From positions 1-33,269 of the forward strand of contig JARRNJ010000026.1 of the NCBI GenBank assembly GCA_037385045.1: 33,269 nucleotides of DNA, written 5' to 3'. The position numbers and the translations under genes are program-made. The notes beneath the pieces were generated by a model. It had not been told where the DNA came from. It searched no databases and saw only the letters and a list, made by a program, of their open reading frames with translations. This stretch comes from JARRNJ01 sp037385045 (GTDB lineage: Bacteria; Pseudomonadota; Gammaproteobacteria; JASBUN01). Positions 25,355 through 32,014 of the stretch are shown here, piece by piece; the stretch's first letter is position 1, and every line of letters starts with the position of its first letter.

Positions 25355-26218
25355 TCAGGCGCTGGGTCGCTCGCGGGCGACGGTGGCGGCGAGGGTATTC
25401 TGCATCAGCATGGCGACGGTCATGGGACCGACGCCGCCGGGCACGGGGGTTATCCAGGCCGCCCGTTCCCGCGCGGCCTCGAAGCCGACGTCGCCCACCA
25501 GCTTGCCGTCGGCTTGACGATTGATCCCGACGTCGATCACGGTCGCGCCGGGACGGACCCATTCGCCCGGCACCAGCCCCGGTTTGCCCACTGCCACCAC
25601 CAGGATTTCGGCCAGTTCCACCCACGCCCGGAGGTCGTGCGTGAACCGATGGCAGGTGACGACGGTGCAGCCGGCGAGCAGCAGCTCCAGGCCCATGGGA
25701 CGGCCGACATGGTTGGACGCTCCCACCACCACCGCGTGGCGGCCGTGGAACGTTTCGCCGGTGCTCTTGAGCAATTCGAGGACGCCGAACGGTGTGCACG
25801 AGCGCAGGGTCGGCAGGCGCACCGCCAAGCGTCCGATGTTGTAGGGATGGAAGCCGTCCACGTCCTTGTCCGGCCGAATGCGCTCCACCACCGTTTCGTT
25901 GTCGATGTGTCCGGGCAACGGAGTCTGGACCAGGATACCGTCAATCTCGGCATCCGCGTTCAAGTCGTCGATCAGTGTCAGCAGGCGTTCCTGGGGGGTG
26001 TCCTCGGCCAGGTGGAACGCCTTGGATTGGATCCCGCAGAAGTCGCAGGCCATGCGTTTGTTGCGGACATATACCTCAGAGGCGGGATCGTTGCCGATGA
26101 GCACCACCGCCAATCCCGGCGGACGAAGACCCTCGGAAATCCTATGCGTGACCTGTTTCTTAACGGAAAGGCGAATTTCCGCGGCAATGGCTTTGCCGTC
26201 GATGAGTTGTGCTGCCAT
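25355..26218 (-). CDS. folD: Bifunctional methylenetetrahydrofolate dehydrogenase / methenyltetrahydrofolate cyclohydrolase
   Basis: FolD interconverts 5,10-methylene-, 5,10-methenyl- and 10-formyl-tetrahydrofolate with NADP+, feeding purine and fMet synthesis. The catalytic Lys is residue 54 in YVRNKRMACDFCGI, the same number as in E. coli; QTPLPGH, DKDVDGFHPYN, GASNHVGRPMG (NADP loop) and PVPGGVGPMTVAML are all present. Length is 287 aa. I chose ATG at 26218 (MAAQLIDGK). The frame stays open upstream, but there it translates the 24-bp tandem repeat and is not family-like. The ribosome site is weak. Confidence 0.97.
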   Translation of the reverse strand: MAAQLIDGKAIAAEIRLSVKKQVTHRISEGLRPPGLAVVLIGNDPASEVYVRNKRMACDFCGIQSKAFHLAEDTPQERLLTLIDDLNADAEIDGILVQTPLPGHIDNETVVERIRPDKDVDGFHPYNIGRLAVRLPTLRSCTPFGVLELLKSTGETFHGRHAVVVGASNHVGRPMGLELLLAGCTVVTCHRFTHDLRAWVELAEILVVAVGKPGLVPGEWVRPGATVIDVGINRQADGKLVGDVGFEAARERAAWITPVPGGVGPMTVAMLMQNTLAATVARERPSA

Positions 26219-26266
26219 GTCGGAACGGTTGCCAGCGGTGATACGAAGTGAAGGCCGGTATTCTCT

Positions 26267-26338
26267 CACGTGCGAAGCGGCACGTACAAGCACGTGCGAA
26301 GCGGCACGTACAAGCACGTGCGAAGGGCGCCGCACCAG
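26267..26338. repeat. 24-bp tandem repeat upstream of folD
   Basis: The unit starting CACGTGCGAAGCGGCACGTA (24 bp, ending CAAG) occurs at 26267-26290 and again identically at 26291-26314, followed by a diverging third copy at 26315-26338. Each unit contains CACGTG, a perfect 6-bp palindrome, and a related GCACGTAC. It lies 49 bases upstream of the folD start and about 160 bases before the tRNA operon, so it could be an iterated protein-binding site or a variable-number repeat. Confidence 0.85.
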
Positions 26339-26416
26339 CGCGCGCGGAGTGTGCAAGCCCCAGGGCGGCTGGTATACTTGCGGTTCCCATGGCGCCGCCG
26401 GGCGCGTGTTGGTGAT

Positions 26417-26445
26417 TTGACGCCACAGGGGACTGCGCGTAGAAT
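26417..26445 (+). promoter_or_regulatory. Promoter of the tRNA Pro-Arg-His-Lys operon
   Basis: TTGACG (26417-26422) and TAGAAT (26440-26445) have an exact 17-bp spacer, each five of six to consensus. The sequence after the -10 is CGCGCCCC, a GC-rich discriminator typical of stable-RNA promoters subject to the stringent response. The start would be about 45 bases before tRNA-Pro. Confidence 0.78.
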
Positions 26446-26498
26446 CGCGCCCCTTACCGGGGAGGGTACCCCGGCGGGGCCCGGCGCCCAGAGGATCG

Positions 26499-26575
26499 CG
26501 GGGTATAGCGCAGCCTGGTAGCGCGCCTGCTTTGGGAGCAGGATGGCGGGGGTTCGAATCCCTCTACCCCGACCA
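26499..26575 (+). tRNA. tRNA-Pro (anticodon TGG)
   Basis: A 77-nt cloverleaf: acceptor CGGGGTA pairs with TACCCCG, the anticodon loop is TTTGGGA (anticodon TGG) in a CTGC/GCAG stem, the T arm is GGGGTTCGAATCCC-like, and CCA is encoded. It is the first of four tRNAs in the operon. Confidence 0.97.
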
Positions 26576-26626
26576 TACCCGACCCGAAGCATGGAAGCCC
26601 GGCGGCCGGATGCGGCCACTCGTCAT

Positions 26627-26703
26627 GCGCCCGTAGCTCAACCGGATAGAGCATCGGCCTTCTAAGCCGAGGGTTGCAGGTTCGAGTCCTGCCGGGCGCG
26701 CCA
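26627..26703 (+). tRNA. tRNA-Arg (anticodon TCT)
   Basis: A 77-nt cloverleaf: acceptor GCGCCCG pairs with CGGGCGC, discriminator G, encoded CCA. The anticodon stem-loop is TCGGC-CTTCTAA-GCCGA, giving anticodon TCT, which reads AGA/AGG. Confidence 0.97.
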
Positions 26704-26741
26704 GCCATTGGTTCGCCGGAGCCCGCGGTGAATGCGGCAAT

Positions 26742-26818
26742 GGTGGACGTAGCTCAGTTGGTAGAGCCCCGGATTGTGGATCCGGTCGTCGTGGGTTCGA
26801 GTCCCATCGTCCACCCCA
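26742..26818 (+). tRNA. tRNA-His (anticodon GTG)
   Basis: Acceptor GTGGACG (26743-26749) pairs with CGTCCAC (26808-26814). The extra G at 26742 (G-1) faces C at 26815, the hallmark of bacterial tRNA-His, and CCA is encoded. The anticodon loop TTGTGGA gives GTG. Confidence 0.97.
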
Positions 26819-26925
26819 ACAATGCCAGTGGCGACAACGGGACCGGCGCAGCGTCGTGGTTCCCGACAGCGCCGCCGGGCGGCTCGGTGCGGTAGCAGTG
26901 CTGGCGTATACAAACTGCACACGAG

Positions 26926-26957
26926 TTGGTAAAGTAGCCAGCGCGTCGATAATCGAC
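26926..26957 (+). promoter_or_regulatory. Possible internal promoter for tRNA-Lys with overlapping palindrome
   Basis: In the 146-base gap between tRNA-His and tRNA-Lys, TTGGTA (26926-26931) and GATAAT (26948-26953) have a 16-bp spacer. The -10 lies inside the palindrome GTCGAT-A-ATCGAC (26945-26957). The start would be within a few bases of tRNA-Lys. Confidence 0.4.
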
Positions 26958-26964
26958 GTCATTC

Positions 26965-27040
26965 GGGCCGTTAGCTCAGTTGGTAGAGCAGGTGACTCTT
27001 AATCACTAGGTCCGGGGTTCGAGTCCCTGACGGCCCACCA
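26965..27040 (+). tRNA. tRNA-Lys (anticodon CTT)
   Basis: A 76-nt cloverleaf: GGGCCGT pairs with ACGGCCC, discriminator A, encoded CCA. The anticodon loop CTCTTAA gives CTT, which reads AAG only, so a TTT isoacceptor must exist elsewhere in the genome. Confidence 0.97.
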
Positions 27041-27049
27041 ACACATTGA

Positions 27050-27076
27050 AGCCTGCACCCGGGTGCGGGCTTTTTT
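27050..27076 (+). terminator. Terminator of the tRNA operon
   Basis: AGCCTGCA/TGCGGGCT around CCCGGG, ten bases after tRNA-Lys, is followed by six T (27071-27076). Confidence 0.88.
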
Positions 27077-27089
27077 AGCAATTGTGTAC

Positions 27090-27117
27090 TTGACAAAGCA
27101 GCCGCAAGCAGTAAGCT
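27090..27117 (+). promoter_or_regulatory. Putative promoter of the HDOD-GGDEF pair
   Basis: A perfect -35 TTGACA (27090-27095) is followed after 16 bp by TAAGCT (27112-27117; three of six to the -10 consensus). It lies directly after the tRNA terminator and about 60 bases before the HDOD ATG. Confidence 0.5.
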
Positions 27118-27176
27118 TTCGGTATGCGAATCAGGGACATAGTTCGTGCGGAAAAGGAAGTGTATGACGGGGGTAA

Positions 27177-28070
27177 ATGGGCGTCTGGTCATGTTCCGAA
27201 CTCGGCCGTCCCTCTCTCCCGAGTGAGGAAGCGGAAATACAGCCTTCCCGGCATTTGCCGCCGCTTCCCACCACCGGCCGCATGGTGTTGGCCGAGCTCA
27301 GCCGCGAGGAGGTGGAAATCGAGCGTCTGGCCCAGGTCATCGAACAGGATCCGGGCCTTACCGCGCGTATCATCGGTATGGCGAATTCGGCCTTCTACGG
27401 CTGCAGCGACCGCATCTTTACGGTGGCGGACGCCATCGTCAAGGTATTGGGGCTCAATCTGGTCCGCAGTCTGGCGTTCAGCATCGTGATGAGCGGGCCA
27501 TTGTCCACCCGCGACTGCCCGGGCTTCCGGCTCGACGAATATTGGTACCTGGCCATGGTGACGGCCAATCTGGCGCGGCGGCTGAGTCACGATGCTCCCG
27601 AAGCCGAGCCGGGGCTGGAGGACAACGCTCACCTGTGCGGGCTGTTGCACAACTTCGGCTTGCTGGTGATGGTCCACTGCTTTCCCGAACAGATGGCGCC
27701 CCTGTGTGCCGAGCCGCAGCTGGCGGACGCCGTGCTGATGGCGCCCCAGGAAGAGCAACGGGTGGGCCTGACGCGGGCCGATGTCGGCGCCATCCTGGGG
27801 CACCGGTGGCATATTCCCGAAGCGGCGGTGGCGGTCATGGAACACCATGCAGATCCGGCCTACCGCGGCCGCTATTGGCAACCGGTGGTGCTGGTGGGGC
27901 TTGCGGCGCGGCTGGCGTCACGTGATTTTCACCGCCAGGAACGGGATCTGGAGCCCGACGTGTTGGCCGCGTTGGGTCTGCCCGAGGATGCCGTCGCTGC
28001 CGCGTGCGAGGCATTGACCTCCCAGGAGGAGCAGATTCGAAGCGCCGCCCGGGTTTTGTCCCCGGACTGA
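27177..28070 (+). CDS. HDOD domain signalling protein
   Basis: HDOD domains are catalytically inactive relatives of HD phosphohydrolases that act as signalling scaffolds, often near GGDEF proteins. The 297-aa protein is almost entirely one HDOD domain (about 25-225): HLPPLPTTGRMVLAEL, VIEQDPGLTARIIGMANSAFYG, VADAIVKVLGLNLVRSLAFS and AHLCGLLHNFGLLVM. The last has HN where the family usually shows HD, consistent with no catalytic role. ATG 27177 has a G-rich site just upstream; residues before about 25 are not conserved. It lies 7 bp before a GAF-GGDEF gene, so the two are very likely one operon. Confidence 0.9.
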   Translation: MGVWSCSELGRPSLPSEEAEIQPSRHLPPLPTTGRMVLAELSREEVEIERLAQVIEQDPGLTARIIGMANSAFYGCSDRIFTVADAIVKVLGLNLVRSLAFSIVMSGPLSTRDCPGFRLDEYWYLAMVTANLARRLSHDAPEAEPGLEDNAHLCGLLHNFGLLVMVHCFPEQMAPLCAEPQLADAVLMAPQEEQRVGLTRADVGAILGHRWHIPEAAVAVMEHHADPAYRGRYWQPVVLVGLAARLASRDFHRQERDLEPDVLAALGLPEDAVAAACEALTSQEEQIRSAARVLSPD

Positions 28071-28077
28071 TCCCGCA

Positions 28078-29271
28078 ATGGACTCCAAACCTTTTCTGCA
28101 GATCTATCGGGAAACCAGTGAACGGGTGGTGGCGCTGCTGGATTCCCTTTCGGCATTGTCGGCCGCGTCCCGGGTCGATCTGCACGAACACGACGAACGG
28201 ACCTTGTTGCGGGCGGTGCTGCGTACGCTGATCGAGTACCAGCCGGTGGAGCGCTGCTCGCTGCTGTTGCTGCAGGATGATCTGCTGGTGAATGCCAGCG
28301 GTGTGGATTGGCACGATATGGACGGGTCTCCATCCGTGGCCACCGGCGCGGTGTTTCGCCTGGGCGAGGGGCTGGCGGGGCGGGCTGCCCAGTCCGGAGC
28401 CATCGAATACTGCAAGGACTGCAGCAGCGATCCGCGCCTGGTGATCAAGAATGACGCCGCCGTGACGTTGGCATCGGGTTCATTGATGTGCCTGCCGGTC
28501 AGGGCCTCCGACACCGTGCTCGGTGTCCTGTGCGCCTATCACTCCGAGCCGGACCACTTCGATTACAATCATGAATCGTTCCTGATGCTGTTTGCCGATT
28601 TCGTCGGCCGCACCCTGGTGACCGCGAGGCACCTGCAGCGCCTGGAATGGGACATCCAGCAACGGACGCGGAAGTTGGAGGAGGCGCTGCACAAGACCGC
28701 GGAGCTGAAGGACCGCTTTGAGCAGCTCTCAATCATTGACGAGCTGACCCAACTGCATAACCGGCGTTTCTTCTTCCCCGAGGCCGAGGCGGCGCTGGCG
28801 CGGGCTTTGCGCCATGAGCGTCCGTTCAGCGTGATGATTCTGGACCTGGATCATTTCAAGCGCATCAATGATCGCTACGGCCATGCCGTCGGCGACCGCA
28901 TTCTTCAGATTTCCGGACCGCTGCTTCGGGAGCAGGTGCGTATCGGCGACATACTGGCCCGCTTCGGCGGCGAGGAATTCGTGCTGGCGCTTCCCGAAAC
29001 CGATGCCGCGGGCGCCAAGATGCTGGCCGAGCGCATTCTCAATGAGCTGCGGACCCGCGACTGGGAGCTGGACGAGGAGGGGCTGGTGACTGCGAGCATC
29101 GGCATCGCCGTCTGGGACGGTGACGCCGCCGAGTCTCGGGAACAGATGCTGGAGCGCCTGCTGCGGGAGGCCGACGGTGCGCTGTACGCCAGCAAGGCGG
29201 CGGGACGTGACCGGTTCACGCTGTTTGAGCCCCATATGGAACTCGAGCGCGAGTTGATTCCTGGCCAATAA
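28078..29271 (+). CDS. GAF-GGDEF diguanylate cyclase
   Basis: This enzyme should make cyclic di-GMP from two GTP. The 397-aa soluble protein has a GAF-like sensor domain (about 40-185, LGEGLAGRAAQSGAIEYCKD and SLMCLPVRASDTVLGVLCAY), a short coiled coil (about 186-220) and a GGDEF domain (about 221-380). The active-site motif is GGEEF at 297-301, a competent variant. The inhibitory I-site RxxD is present as RIGD at 288-291, five residues upstream, so product feedback is expected. IDELTQLHNRRFF and DLDHFKRINDRYGH are also typical. Three Cys in the GAF region (EYCKDCSSD and LMCLP) could sense redox or metal, but this is inference. It is probably co-transcribed with the HDOD gene. Confidence 0.94.
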   Translation: MDSKPFLQIYRETSERVVALLDSLSALSAASRVDLHEHDERTLLRAVLRTLIEYQPVERCSLLLLQDDLLVNASGVDWHDMDGSPSVATGAVFRLGEGLAGRAAQSGAIEYCKDCSSDPRLVIKNDAAVTLASGSLMCLPVRASDTVLGVLCAYHSEPDHFDYNHESFLMLFADFVGRTLVTARHLQRLEWDIQQRTRKLEEALHKTAELKDRFEQLSIIDELTQLHNRRFFFPEAEAALARALRHERPFSVMILDLDHFKRINDRYGHAVGDRILQISGPLLREQVRIGDILARFGGEEFVLALPETDAAGAKMLAERILNELRTRDWELDEEGLVTASIGIAVWDGDAAESREQMLERLLREADGALYASKAAGRDRFTLFEPHMELERELIPGQ

Positions 29272-29377
29272 AATCCTTTAATACAATCTGTTACGTAATT
29301 CCTGCCGGGCAGGTGGCGGTGCCCGTCCGGCCCCGTCGGCGGGCTGCGCGGGGCTACGCCTTCAGGTTTCAAAAATG

Positions 29378-29383
29378 TATAAT
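29378..29383 (+). promoter_or_regulatory. Possible -10 element for tRNA-Leu
   Basis: A perfect TATAAT, 72 bases before tRNA-Leu; no convincing -35 is visible 16-18 bp upstream. The start would be near 29390, right at the base of the structured leader at 29395-29440. Confidence 0.4.
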
Positions 29384-29394
29384 AGCTCGTTTCC

Positions 29395-29440
29395 AAACCC
29401 GGCCTTTTACAAGGGCTTAGCCCGCGTGAAGGACGGGTTT
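29395..29440 (+). other. Structured leader before tRNA-Leu
   Basis: AAACCCG (29395-29401) and CGGGTTT (29434-29440) are perfect 7-bp arms enclosing two small hairpins, CCTT-TTAC-AAGG and GGGC-TTA-GCCC (sharing bases, so alternative). It may be a processed 5' leader or a small RNA. Confidence 0.4.
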
Positions 29441-29455
29441 TAGACTATGTGCACC

Positions 29456-29540
<85 letters not shown>

Positions 29541-29575
29541 ACTGCTCAGGGCATCGGGAACCTTAGCTGGCCCGA

Positions 29576-29620
29576 CCGGCACTGGGCACGGTTGGTCAGC
29601 TGCCCGGCGGTGCCACCGGG
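29576..29620 (+). other. Imperfect hairpin between tRNA-Leu and tig
   Basis: GGCAC (29578-29582) pairs with GTGCC (29610-29614) and, inside, GGGCA (29584-29588) with TGCCC (29601-29605), with a bulge. No T-run follows. It could be the 5' leader structure of tig or an inefficient stop for tRNA-Leu transcription. Confidence 0.35.
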
Positions 29621-29675
29621 GCAAGGGGTAATCCGTCGCGACGGGCGGTCGAATTTCTGAAACCGAGGTAGATCA

Positions 29676-30980
29676 ATGCAAGTTTCCGTGGAAACCACCA
29701 GCGGCCTGGAGCGCAAGATGACTGTGCAGGTTCCGGCCGAACGTATCGAGGACGAAGTCAATTCACGGTTGCGTGATCTGGCACGCCGGGTCCGGCTGCA
29801 CGGCTTTCGCCCCGGCAAGGTCCCGCTCAAGGTCGTGAAGCAGCAGTACCACAACCAAGTGCGCGGTGAAGTGCTCAGCGAAGTTATGCAACAGAGCTTC
29901 CAGGAGGCCGTGATTCAGGAGAAGCTGCATCCGGCCGGCGGCCCAACGATCGAGCCCGTGAATACCCAGCCGGGTGAAGCGCTGGAATACAGTGCCACGT
30001 TCGAGGTGTATCCCGAAATCGTACTGGCGGCTTTCGACGACGTGAGCATCCAGCGGCCGGTCGCGGAGGTTACCGACGCGGACGTCGAGGCGATGATCGA
30101 AAAGCTGCGCAAGCAGCGCACCACCTGGGACCCGGTCGAGCGTGAGGCGGCCGACGGTGACCAGGTGACGATCAGCTTCGAGGGTACCGTCGACGGCGAG
30201 CCTTTCAGCGGCGGCAAGGCCGAGAACGTGCCGTTGGTGCTGGGATCGGGCAACATGATCCCCGGTTTCGAGGATCAATTGACTGGCGCCAAGAGCGGCG
30301 AGCACCGGACGGTCGAGGTGACCTTCCCTGAGGATTATCCGCGCGAGGAACTCGCCGGCAAGGAGGCCCGCTTCGAGGTCGACGTGGCGACCGTGTCCGA
30401 AGCCAAACTGCCGGAGGCGGACGACGAGTTCGCGCGCACCTTCGGCATCGCCGAGGGCGGCATGGATGCACTGCGCAAGGAAGTCCGCGGCAACATGGAG
30501 CGCGAGCTGCACGACAAGATCCGCGCCAAGCTCAAGCAGCAGGTCATGGACGCGATCCTGGACAAGAACGAGCTCGAGGTTCCGGCGGCGTTGGTCGACC
30601 AGGAAGTCGATCGTGCCATGGAGCAGGCCAAACAACAGCAGCCGGAAACCATGCGCAACATGCAGCTGCCGCGTGAGTTGTTCGAGGAAAGCGCGCGGCG
30701 TCGCGTGAAGCTGGGACTGATGCTGGGCGAGGTCCTGCGCGCCAATGACATCAAGGTCGATGCGGACCGGGTGCGCACGACGCTGGAATCCCTCGCCGGT
30801 ACTTACGACAATCCGCAGGAAGTGATCGACGCGTACCGCAAAAACCGTTCCCTGATGCAGGAACTCGAGGGCCACGTGCTGGAGGAGCAGATCGTGGATT
30901 TCGTGCTCGAACAGGCGCAGGTGGTCGACCAACCCGCCAGTTTTGAGGAGCTGGCCAACGCCGAGGACGCGCGGGCCTGA
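29676..30980 (+). CDS. tig: Trigger factor
   Basis: Trigger factor is the ribosome-bound chaperone and prolyl isomerase that meets nascent chains at the exit tunnel. The N-terminal ribosome-binding domain carries the signature GFRPGKVP (about residues 44-51). The FKBP-type PPIase domain is at about 150-245 (DGDQVTISFEGTVDGEPF and MIPGFEDQLTGAKSGEHR). The C-terminal chaperone domain (about 250-430) has the helical arms. Length is 434 aa (E. coli 432). ATG 29676 has GAGG at 29665-29668. tig-clpP-clpX order is the normal gammaproteobacterial one. Confidence 0.98.
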   Translation: MQVSVETTSGLERKMTVQVPAERIEDEVNSRLRDLARRVRLHGFRPGKVPLKVVKQQYHNQVRGEVLSEVMQQSFQEAVIQEKLHPAGGPTIEPVNTQPGEALEYSATFEVYPEIVLAAFDDVSIQRPVAEVTDADVEAMIEKLRKQRTTWDPVEREAADGDQVTISFEGTVDGEPFSGGKAENVPLVLGSGNMIPGFEDQLTGAKSGEHRTVEVTFPEDYPREELAGKEARFEVDVATVSEAKLPEADDEFARTFGIAEGGMDALRKEVRGNMERELHDKIRAKLKQQVMDAILDKNELEVPAALVDQEVDRAMEQAKQQQPETMRNMQLPRELFEESARRRVKLGLMLGEVLRANDIKVDADRVRTTLESLAGTYDNPQEVIDAYRKNRSLMQELEGHVLEEQIVDFVLEQAQVVDQPASFEELANAEDARA

Positions 30981-31093
30981 GCGGGCCCGCGGCCCGGCGG
31001 GAAGCGGCTCCACCGACCGGATTCTGGCCGCGGTTGAGATCGGGGATTTCCGGCACTGGTGCCCCGCGGAAAGCAACTAAAGGAAGCTCACAC

Positions 31094-31738
31094 ATGACCG
31101 ATATGATGGCAAAAGGCGGAGCAGATACCATGCAGGCATTGGGTCTCGTCCCGATGGTGATCGAGCAGACACCCCGGGGCGAACGGGCATACGACATTTA
31201 TTCACGCCTGCTGAAGGAGCGGGTGATTTTCATCGTCGGTCCGGTCGAGGATCACATGGCCAACCTGGTGGTGGCCCAGCTGCTGTTCCTCGAGTCCGAG
31301 AATCCGGATAAGGACATCCACGTGTATATCAATTCGCCCGGCGGTTCGGTTACGGCAGGTTTGGCGATCTACGACACCATGCAGTTCATCAAACCTGACG
31401 TCAGCACCATGTGCATCGGTCAGGCCGCCAGTATGGGCGCCGTGCTGTTGGCCGGCGGCAGTAAGGGAAAACGCTACTGTCTGCCACACTCGCGCATGAT
31501 GATTCATCAGCCCATGGGGGGATTCCAGGGCCAGGCTTCGGATTTCGATATCCATGCTCGAGAGATCCTGTTGATCCGCCAGCGCCTCAACCGGATCCTT
31601 TCCGAGCATACGGGCCAGCCGATCGAAAAGATCCAGACCGATACCGATCGGGACAACTTCATGAGCGGCGAGGAGTCGGTGAAATACGGCCTGATCGACC
31701 AGGTGCTCGAACGCCGTCAGGCACCTGTGGCGGAGTAG
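31094..31738 (+). CDS. clpP: ATP-dependent Clp protease proteolytic subunit
   Basis: ClpP is the tetradecameric serine protease that degrades substrates fed by ClpX or ClpA. The triad is complete: Ser113 (GQAASMGAVL), His138 (MMIHQPMGG) and Asp187 (DRDNFMS), each 16 residues later than in mature E. coli ClpP, which fits a short N-terminal propeptide. Length is 214 aa. ATG 31094 has AGGAAG at 31081-31086; ATG 31130 is a shorter alternative (MQALGLVPMVIE). A hairpin (GGCAC/GTGCC) lies just upstream of the ribosome site. clpX follows after a 276-base gap, longer than usual. Confidence 0.98.
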   Translation: MTDMMAKGGADTMQALGLVPMVIEQTPRGERAYDIYSRLLKERVIFIVGPVEDHMANLVVAQLLFLESENPDKDIHVYINSPGGSVTAGLAIYDTMQFIKPDVSTMCIGQAASMGAVLLAGGSKGKRYCLPHSRMMIHQPMGGFQGQASDFDIHAREILLIRQRLNRILSEHTGQPIEKIQTDTDRDNFMSGEESVKYGLIDQVLERRQAPVAE

Positions 31739-31755
31739 GCGGGTACGTTACGGAC

Positions 31756-31769
31756 CCCCACGATTGGGG
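31756..31769 (+). other. Small stem-loop after clpP
   Basis: CCCCA (31756-31760) and TGGGG (31765-31769) form a 5-bp stem with a 4-nt loop, followed by AAAATTT rather than a T-run. It is at most a weak terminator between clpP and clpX. Confidence 0.4.
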
Positions 31770-31920
31770 TGAAAATTTGACTGGCGTCAGGCATCCGCCA
31801 CAAAGCCGGATCAAACCCGCATGGACCCTGGGGACTTTGCTTGCGAGGCGGCGGGGAACGTACTTGAATTGCCAGAGGAATGTACGCGCCACGGGTGTAC
31901 CGGGCGAAAGGATGACGGTT

Positions 31921-31938
31921 TTGGCACCCTAATTGCAA
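31921..31938 (+). promoter_or_regulatory. Sigma-54 (RpoN) -24/-12 promoter of clpX
   Basis: TTGGCACCCTAATTGCAA matches the sigma-54 consensus YTGGCACG-N4-TTGCW at every conserved base except the last G of the -24 block (C here). The GG of -24 and GC of -12 are ten bases apart, as required. The start would be near 31948, giving a ~67-nt leader to clpX. No clear activator site was identified upstream; an imperfect GTAC-containing inverted repeat lies at about 31881-31900. Confidence 0.65.
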
Positions 31939-31950
31939 CGTGCTTGCAAT
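31932..31950. promoter_or_regulatory. 19-bp palindrome overlapping the -12 element
   Basis: ATTGCAA (31932-31938), a CGTGC spacer and TTGCAAT (31944-31950) form a perfect inverted repeat that covers the -12 box and the predicted start. It is suited to be a repressor operator or the 5' hairpin of the clpX transcript. Confidence 0.5.
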
Positions 31951-32014
31951 GGGCGAATAGCTGTTGCATGGTTGTCAGAAAGGCCTGCTGGACCGAAACA
32001 CGAGGGTTCGTTTT

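Noticed and set aside
26267..26338. CRISPR array
   Set aside because: The 24-bp units are directly adjacent with no spacers, only two to three copies, and no cas genes are near.
27124..27489. ATG 27124 as start of a longer or frameshifted HDOD gene
   Set aside because: That frame differs from the HDOD frame and gives unrelated residues; the HDOD domain is complete from ATG 27177.
31047..31072. Hairpin TTTCCG..CGGAAA just before the clpP ribosome site as a regulatory RNA
   Set aside because: The inner GGCAC/GTGCC stem would have a 2-nt loop and the outer pairing is offset; too weak to call.
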